A stretch of 64,000 nt of DNA. Origin: Cacajao melanocephalus. Its lineage: Eukaryota > Chordata > Mammalia > Primates > Pitheciidae. Made by a program: the position numbers and the translations under genes. Below are positions 54,935 to 64,000 of the stretch, in pieces. The stretch covers positions 1 through 64,000 of the forward strand of contig CAUYLG010033237.1 in NCBI GenBank assembly GCA_963573385.1, in the 5' to 3' direction. The stretch's first letter is position 1. Each line of letters begins with the position of its first letter. Below the pieces are notes generated by a model. It saw only the letters and a list, made by a program, of their open reading frames with translations, was not told the origin of the DNA and made no database searches.

Positions 54935-55395
54935 AGTGTGTAACTATTATTCACAATAGCAAAGACATGGAATCAATCTAAATGCCCATCAGTGGTAGAC
55001 TGGATAAGGAAAATGAGGTACGTGTACACCATGGAATACCATGCAGACATAAAAGAACAAGATCATGTCCTTCGCAGCAACATGGGTGGAGCTGGAGACC
55101 ATTATCCTTAGCAAACTAATGCTGGAACAGAAAACCAAACATCTGTGTTCTCATTTATAAGTGGGAGCAAAATAATGAGGACACATGGGCACATTGCGAG
55201 GATCACCACACACTGGGCCTAAGGGAGGGTGGAGGGTGGGAGGTGGGAGAGGATCAGGAAAAATAACTAATGAGTACTGGCTTAATACCTTGGTGATGAA
55301 ATAATCTGTACAACAAACCCCCACGACACAAGTTTACCTATATAACAAACCTGCAGATGCACACCTAAACTTAAAAGTAAATTTTTAAAAAGTGT
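54935..55395 (+). mobile_element. Primate L1 3' end
   Basis: TATTCACAATAGCAAAGACA, ACACCATGGAATACCATGCA, TTCTCATTTATAAGTGGGAG and GCACACCTAAACTTAAAAG. 5'-truncated to 460 bp. Confidence 0.9.
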
Positions 55396-56686
<1,291 letters not shown>

Positions 56687-56712
56687 TGTCATTGTTTTTA
56701 AGAACTTGATTA

Positions 56713-57001
56713 GGCCGAGTGCAGTGGCTTACACCTGTAATCCCAGGGTTCTGGGAGACTTTGAGGCCAGGAGTTCAAGACTAGCTTGGGCAACATAGTG
56801 AGGCCACATCTCTACAAAAAAAAAAAGTCTAAAATTAGCTGGGCATGGTGGTATGCATCTGTAGTCCTAGCTACGGTAGAGGCTGAAGTGGGAAGATCAC
56901 GTGAGCCCAGGAGTTTGAGTTTACAGTGAGCTATGATTGTGCCACTCTACCTGGGGCAACAAAGCAAGACCCTGTCTCAAAAAAAAAAAAAAAAAAAAAA
57001 G
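56713..57001 (+). mobile_element. AluJ-like element
   Basis: GGCCGAGTGCAGTGGCTTAC, CAAGACTAGCTTGGGCAACA, TTACAGTGAGCTATGATTGTG and a 22-nt A-run. Confidence 0.85.
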
Positions 57002-57504
57002 ATTAAAGGTGATGAGACAGTGAGACCAATCATGCACTAAACAAGAATAAAAATTTAGAGACAAAAATCTAATACTAGCTTACTAACTTTTTTTTACTAT
57101 TTCATAAATGCAGCAATATTTACTGAGTTCCTACTAATACCACGTTGGGCACCAGAGATACTTGGTCCCTAAGCAGAGGACAGAAGAAGGAAGAAAGGTC
57201 TCTGCCTAAAGGAGCTTACACTTTAGCAGAGAAGGCAGAAAATAAATCTGGGGCTGTGAGGAGCTCACTGGGAGCCCTGGAAACAAAGCAGGGTCACAGG
57301 GTGAGGTGAGAGGGTTGTCAGCCAGAGAAACAGCTTCCCTGGACCTAGCATGGGGGTGTGGCGAAAAGTCACAACACTTACATTGAATGTTTAGTAGCAG
57401 GTAACTTAGGTTTCTACACATGATGCATTACTTGATTAGGTAGGTGTATATTTACTTGGTTCTTGCTGAAATAGACAGTATCCTCAAGTGGAAATTAAAA
57501 AAAC

Positions 57505-57778
<274 letters not shown>

Positions 57779-57903
57779 AACAAGCAAGCCACAGCTCTCC
57801 TGGATGCTGATCATATCTGCTAAGTGTTTTGTGACTTGGACGCACGTGTCTGCATATCAGCTAGCTTAAATTCATTAGTCACATCAAAGAATAGGTAGTA
57901 TAA

Positions 57904-58233
<330 letters not shown>

Positions 58234-59190
58234 ATTTAACATTTAAAGTCTCTAATACGCCTTCTAAGAAAGATTCTGGCTCAGAAAATTGCAGAAGAAA
58301 ATCGAGTAGAGAACTAGAATTACAGAAACCTAAGAAGTAATTTTACTGAGCTTTCTTTACACAAGAAAATGAATGGAAAGGAATTATACATGGATGCGAA
58401 TTTGTGATTTAAAAAATTTATAGTTTTTAAATTAAAATTAGTTTATTTCTTTGGAATACTTTTTTGTTTTCGTTCACCCTTTACTAAGCTGTTAGCTTGG
58501 TCTGTTGTGCTAACTGCTACATCTCCAGCATCTAATACAGTTCCTGATGCACATATGCACTTATTAAGTTGAATGTTGTTGAGTAAATAAGATGAATGTC
58601 AATTCAGAAATTCAGCACTATCAGGCTATATACATAATACAGACTATCATAGTACAGAAACTAGAATGAAGCAGTTCTTTTTAACGACAGAGAAATGTCA
58701 GTAACATATTTTGAGCACAATATAGCTAATTTCACAACTGGCCTTTAAATATAACATACCTATAATCAAGTTAATGTTTTCTTTCTTACCAACGTTGTTC
58801 TAAACGTGCGTTTTACGTATCAAAACTCAACCAAATGAGATTTAAGAAATCTGCACATTTGAATGTACTTAATTTTAAAAGACGCTGGTTTTGGATTAAC
58901 TCTGGATTTCACCCCAGGGGAAATTTTGTAAATATTTCCAACTTAAAACTGTGAAGCCCCAGTGCTAAGAGTAAACGATGCATTGGAATTTCTGATGCAC
59001 CCAGGGTTTCTGTAACTATGAAGTAATCTTTAGAATTTCTTCTCCCCGCCCCCATCCCCTCAGTGTAGGACCACTCTAGTCCAAGCTTCTGGGAGATCGA
59101 TATCGAATCTTTTGACACTGGGGTGAGAACAGTTTTGCAGCAGGGTGGAAACGAGGGGGTCATTTTAATGGTCTGGATTTCCGGAGACTT
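58234..59190. other. Proximal upstream region of MAP3K4
   Basis: Non-repetitive and AT-rich until about 59180, where GC content rises sharply into the CpG island. No exon recognised on either strand. Confidence 0.45.
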
Positions 59191-59577
59191 TATTTCAAGT
59201 CTTAAAAATCCCAGCCTGTGGAAAGCTGCGCTGTCCAGAGACCGGAGCTGCGAGCGTCCAGGTGACGTTCGTCCTCCTGGAAGGTAGAATCCGGGTGGCA
59301 GGTCCCTGGGCGGTGACCCCGGCCGGGCTCACAGCGCCGCGCCCGCCCCGCTCACCAGCCCTACCCAGAGTCCTTCCCAGACCGACAACCGCCTGGGAAG
59401 CCTCGAGCACCCAGCAAGCCGCAGAGCCCGGCTCCGCTCCACAGACCTCCGCGGACACCGGCCGCGAGCGAAACCGGGCGACCTGGCGAGATCCCGCCCG
59501 GAATCCCGCCGACACTGGACTGCGCTCCCCGCCCCTCCCTGCCGCCGTCCCCGCCCCTGGCCGGTCGAATTCGGGCG

Positions 59578-59604
59578 CCCGCCGCCGCCGCCGCCGCCGC
59601 CGCC
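59578..59604 (+). repeat. (GCC)n trinucleotide repeat in promoter/5'UTR
   Basis: Eight to nine GCC units immediately upstream of the YY1-like motif. Length may vary. Confidence 0.85.
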
Positions 59605-59788
59605 GATCTCGGAGGCTTGTCCCTCGCCGCCCGCCGTAGCCCGGCGCTCGGCCGGTCGCCGTTTACAAGATGGCCGCGGCGCGCACTGCTCCTGCGGCGG
59701 GCTAGAGGCGGAGGCGGAGCCGAGTCACTCCCGCACTTCAGGGCTCCGGTGCCCCGCGCCAGGCTGCAGCTTACTGCCCGCCGCGGCC

Positions 59789-59812
59789 ATGCGGGGCTCC
59801 GTGCACGGATGA
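59789..59812 (+). CDS. uORF overlapping the MAP3K4 start codon
   Basis: ATG at 59789 (context GCGGCCATGC, purine at -3) encodes MRGSVHG and stops at TGA 59810-59812. The stop overlaps the annotated MAP3K4 ATG (59809) as ATGA. If it lies in the mRNA, ribosomes translating it would terminate exactly on the main start, allowing reinitiation or repression. A second possible upstream frame (MAAARTAPAAG, 59670-59705) starts within the YY1-like motif and counts only if transcription begins upstream of it. Confidence 0.6.
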   Translation: MRGSVHG

Positions 59813-59945
59813 GAGAAGCCGCAGCCGCGCTGGTCCCCCCTCCCGCCTTTGCCGTCACGCCTGCCGCCGCCATGGAGGAGCCGCCACCGCCGCCGGAACC
59901 CCAGCCTGAGTCCAAACCCGAACCCGAGTGCTGCTTGGCGGCAAG
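59809..59945 (+). CDS. MAP3K4: MAP3K4 (MEKK4) exon 1, N-terminal coding part
   Basis: MAP3K4 is a serine/threonine MAP kinase kinase kinase that activates the p38 and JNK pathways through MKK3/6 and MKK4; GADD45 proteins relieve its autoinhibition. Only the first 45 codons plus two bases are here, starting MREAAAALVPPPAFAVTPAA and ending ECCLAA-R. I recognised the gene from this N-terminus. The exon ends GCAAG|GTGAGT (59945/59946), a strong donor in phase 2, and the kinase domain lies many exons downstream, outside the window. The proline run after MEE is five residues, followed by EPQPESKPEPE, against a run of about twelve and EPETESEPE in the human protein as I remember it. A second in-frame Met (codon 22, 59872) has a much better Kozak context (GCCGCCATGG). 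Confidence 0.93.
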
Positions 59946-61239
59946 GTGAGTGTGGCGGCCGCAGTCGGTCGCTCGCAGAAAGCGGGGCGACTCCTGGCCC
60001 GAACTCGGTCGGGCCTGAGGGCCTTTGCTTCCCGCCTGGTGCGGAGGGAAGCATCCAGGCTCTGCAGGCTGGGGCGGGAGGGGCGCGGTGCATCCCTGGG
60101 TCCCAGGGGACCGCGGCCGAGTGTGTCCAGCGACTTCTCCCGGGGCTGCGGCCCCGCAGGGGTCAGCTCGAGCGTGTTGCCAGCTCGCCTTCCCTTGCAG
60201 GCTCCCCAGCTCACCCTGAACGCAGCGGGGACTGGGGGCAGAGTGCGGCTGCCTCCCTTGCCGCGAGCTTCGGAAGAGTGGCCGCACTGAAATCTCTCAT
60301 CATTGCTGAACGAAAGTGTCCCTCCCCTCTGCCCTCATTCGAGTAAAGGAGACACTCGGAAAACGAGTGCGTACTGGCTATTTCGTCGCGTTCTCCTCCT
60401 TCCCTCTTTTCGCCCACTCCAGAGAATGCCTGTCATCTCTTCTGTGAGAAACTGCACTTAGACTGTGCAGGCAGACACGTTGCTTTCCTTTTCTGATGGG
60501 CAGTTAGTGTCCTTTAGTGCTAGTATTGTGCAGATTGTTGCTCACATGTGCGCATGAAGTAAGGATTCATTTGTCTAAAACTTTGCTACTGCAGGAAGCT
60601 CTGAGATGGAACTTCGGTAACCAAAGCATTTGTTGCTTTTTGTTCCATAGAGACTCTATTAAATTACTTTTATGTCTTTATTTCTTTAATTGGGAGAACA
60701 AACTCACCATAACTGAGAATTTTACTCCTTTTACGTGCCTGTGTTTGTATGTTCAAATGTCCTCTTAACTCCCTGTCCTTTGCATCCCATAGTAAACTTG
60801 CAAACTGCTGCCCCCTGTCCCCTATAATGAAAACACCACGGCAGCTCCTCTTGGCATTTTATGGTCCTACCCTGTAGTTCTAGGAATAAGGTAGTGTCCT
60901 CTTTTTTCTGCTTAAAGAAAATTCACATCTGTAGCTGTAGTTAGAACGGAACACAGGACCCGTATGCTTGCTTGTCATCACTCAGTTGGCCCAAAGTTGT
61001 TTTATTTTTATATGCTGTGAAAAAATTAGTTGCTTCTCTTAATTCTGAGATCGTTCTGGAAACTTGTAAGGAACAACTTCTGTGAATAATGGTACAGGGT
61101 GTAATGATAATTCCTTTGGTTCCTTTTGAATACATCTAGTATTTTTAGAAGTTTTGTCAGAAAGTTTATTATAAATTTGTTAACGGATTCAGTTTTTGAG
61201 CAATTTTGATTCATTTTTCTTTAAAATTAATAGTGAACA

Positions 61240-61442
61240 CTTACTAAATGCTTAAAATAGGCCATTGTCTTTACTGCTGTTAACACATTTAATAACCTTT
61301 TCAACAACCCTATGAGGTCCTATTATACTCTTTTTTAAAGATGAGGAAACTGAGGCACACCGGTTAAGTATCTTGTCCAAGGTTTCACAGCTGGTAGTGA
61401 AGAAAGGTCTGGCTGCACAGCCCATATCTTTAACCACCATGA
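61240..61442 (+). mobile_element. MIR
   Basis: ACACTTACTAAATGCTTAAA, CAACAACCCTATGAGGTCCT, GATGAGGAAACTGAGGCACA, AAGGTTTCACAGCTGGTAG and CTTTAACCACCATGA form nearly the whole MIR order. Confidence 0.85.
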
Positions 61443-61573
61443 AGAATTCGTTATCCGAATGGGTAGATCAGAAATTAGCATTCTGTATAGCCCTACTTTG
61501 GAAAAAAATGGACATGAACATTCTTAGGTAAAAGCAGGTTGGGCAAAGAAATGAAAATGTGCTGCAAAAATGA

Positions 61574-61893
<320 letters not shown>

Positions 61894-62252
61894 TGATTTT
61901 TCAGTTAAGCTTCTATCTTTGTTATAATAAAAATAGGTCAGGATAATGGGCTTCATCCAACTGTAAGTGAACAGCAGTGTACGGAACAAGAAGATCTTAG
62001 AAATATTTTTCTTAGCAACATTGCAGTTAATTTTCCAATAACAAATCTGTAAAATAGATTACTTGACAAAGCTGTTTTCTCTTTTTTATGTCTTCATTGT
62101 CACCACCTACTCTTCAATACACAGAACTTACCTCTGACAGACTTACAGTAGATCTTTGTTAAAAGATGTTGCAGGGGTTATCCAGTTGTTCATTTGAGCA
62201 TTTGAGCTTTTTTTAAAAACCATTTTAAAGAAGCTCAATGTACATGTTCAAA

Positions 62253-63398
<1,146 letters not shown>

Positions 63399-64000
63399 AT
63401 TTTAGTACATTGGAGACCAATAATTTGGTAATTTGTGCTACCAGGTTAACTGGTTTTGCTACAGACTAGAATAAAACTCTCTTTGCCATCTCTGTCACGT
63501 ACTTTATGCCTGTGTGTCATTGATTCGGAAGGTTGTATTAATGCACAGGCCTTTTGCAGACTTCAGGCCTGTACATGTTGGCCTCCAAAGCTGCGCGGCA
63601 AGTGCACCATCGTGGCAGATGCAGCCAGCCCAGCGCATCAGCTTGCTGTGTGTTTTCCCCTTGACCCGGGAGAGTTATGCAATGACCCAACAACACAAAA
63701 CAGGCGGAGAGGTGATAGCACTCTATTCTAGTTTTACTGCTTTCTGTCAGATGCAGAGACTTTGTCCTCGTTTTTGATAAAGAATTCATGATTAGGTATA
63801 GCAGTTGTTATTGTTAGTGATTAAACTTTGAAATAAACATTCCTTATTTCTTTTTCAAGCTTCTGGGGCATTTTTAGGAGGATCCAGAGGTGACTAGGAG
63901 AGCTATTAAAACTAATTTGTAACAATTTACCTTTGTGACTTCTTGGATCTGTACACTTAAAACACAGAATAAATTGGGTATTAAGGCTGATATAATGCTC

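Larger units (their letters stand above)
59190..60350 (+). promoter_or_regulatory. MAP3K4: MAP3K4 CpG-island promoter
   Basis: About 1.1 kb of GC- and CpG-dense DNA spans the 5'UTR and exon 1. It has no TATA box. Two CCCCGCCCC (Sp1-type) boxes lie near 59527 and 59550, a (GCC)n run at 59580-59604, and an AAGATGGCCGC YY1-like element at 59667-59677. This is the architecture of a housekeeping-type, dispersed-start promoter. The start site cannot be fixed from sequence; YY1 sites of this type often sit just downstream of it. Confidence 0.85.

Noticed and set aside
59361..60287. 308-codon minus-strand open frame over the MAP3K4 island
   Set aside because: It is antisense to exon 1 and its CpG island, low-complexity in Gly/Ala/Arg, and has no domain. 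A GC-driven shadow.

Overview
This window is primate nuclear DNA. It carries many dimeric Alu elements in both orientations, primate-type L1 3' ends, THE1/MST-like MaLR LTRs, old MIR/L2/MER relics and one CpG-island promoter. The gene at the right end is the first coding exon of MAP3K4 (MEKK4). Its N-terminus has a shorter polyproline run than the human protein I remember, so a non-human primate is possible, but I could not check this. In human, MAP3K4 lies at 6q26 near PLG.

Region 1 (1-9,335) is poor in recent repeats and holds the most interesting gene. On the minus strand one exon stays open for more than 1,000 codons. It encodes a divergent member of the vinculin/alpha-catenin superfamily. 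A second minus-strand exon at about 7045-7220 ends in a strong splice donor and joins in phase to an acceptor at 5877/5878. The join recreates a family-typical segment, so this is a spliced gene and not a processed copy. I could not find its first exon(s), and its 3' end is uncertain. I recognise no symbol for it.

Region 2 (about 9.3-59 kb) is intergenic or intronic and repeat-rich. Relics of old L1, MLT1, MST/THE1-like and hAT/Tigger elements are interrupted by younger Alu and L1 copies, many with readable target-site duplications (TSDs). Highlights are a two-LTR MaLR element at 49031-52061 containing a nested LTR and a tiny poly(A)-tailed insertion, a solo LTR at 45719-46208 with a 4-bp TSD, an intact-ended MER1-like transposon at 12920-13264, and a 14-bp perfect hairpin at 13451-13483. 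I saw no convincing protein-coding exon here; the short open frames are repeat-derived or chance.

Region 3 (about 59.2-64 kb) is the MAP3K4 CpG-island promoter, 5'UTR with upstream ORFs, exon 1 and the start of intron 1. The intron contains a MIR, an Alu and an L1 that itself hosts an Alu.

The two genes point away from each other (vinculin-like gene leftward, MAP3K4 rightward), so any missing 5' exon of the former would lie between them. Repeat family names are given from memory of consensus sequences and are least certain for old LTR and LINE relics. No tRNA, rRNA or CRISPR array was seen.
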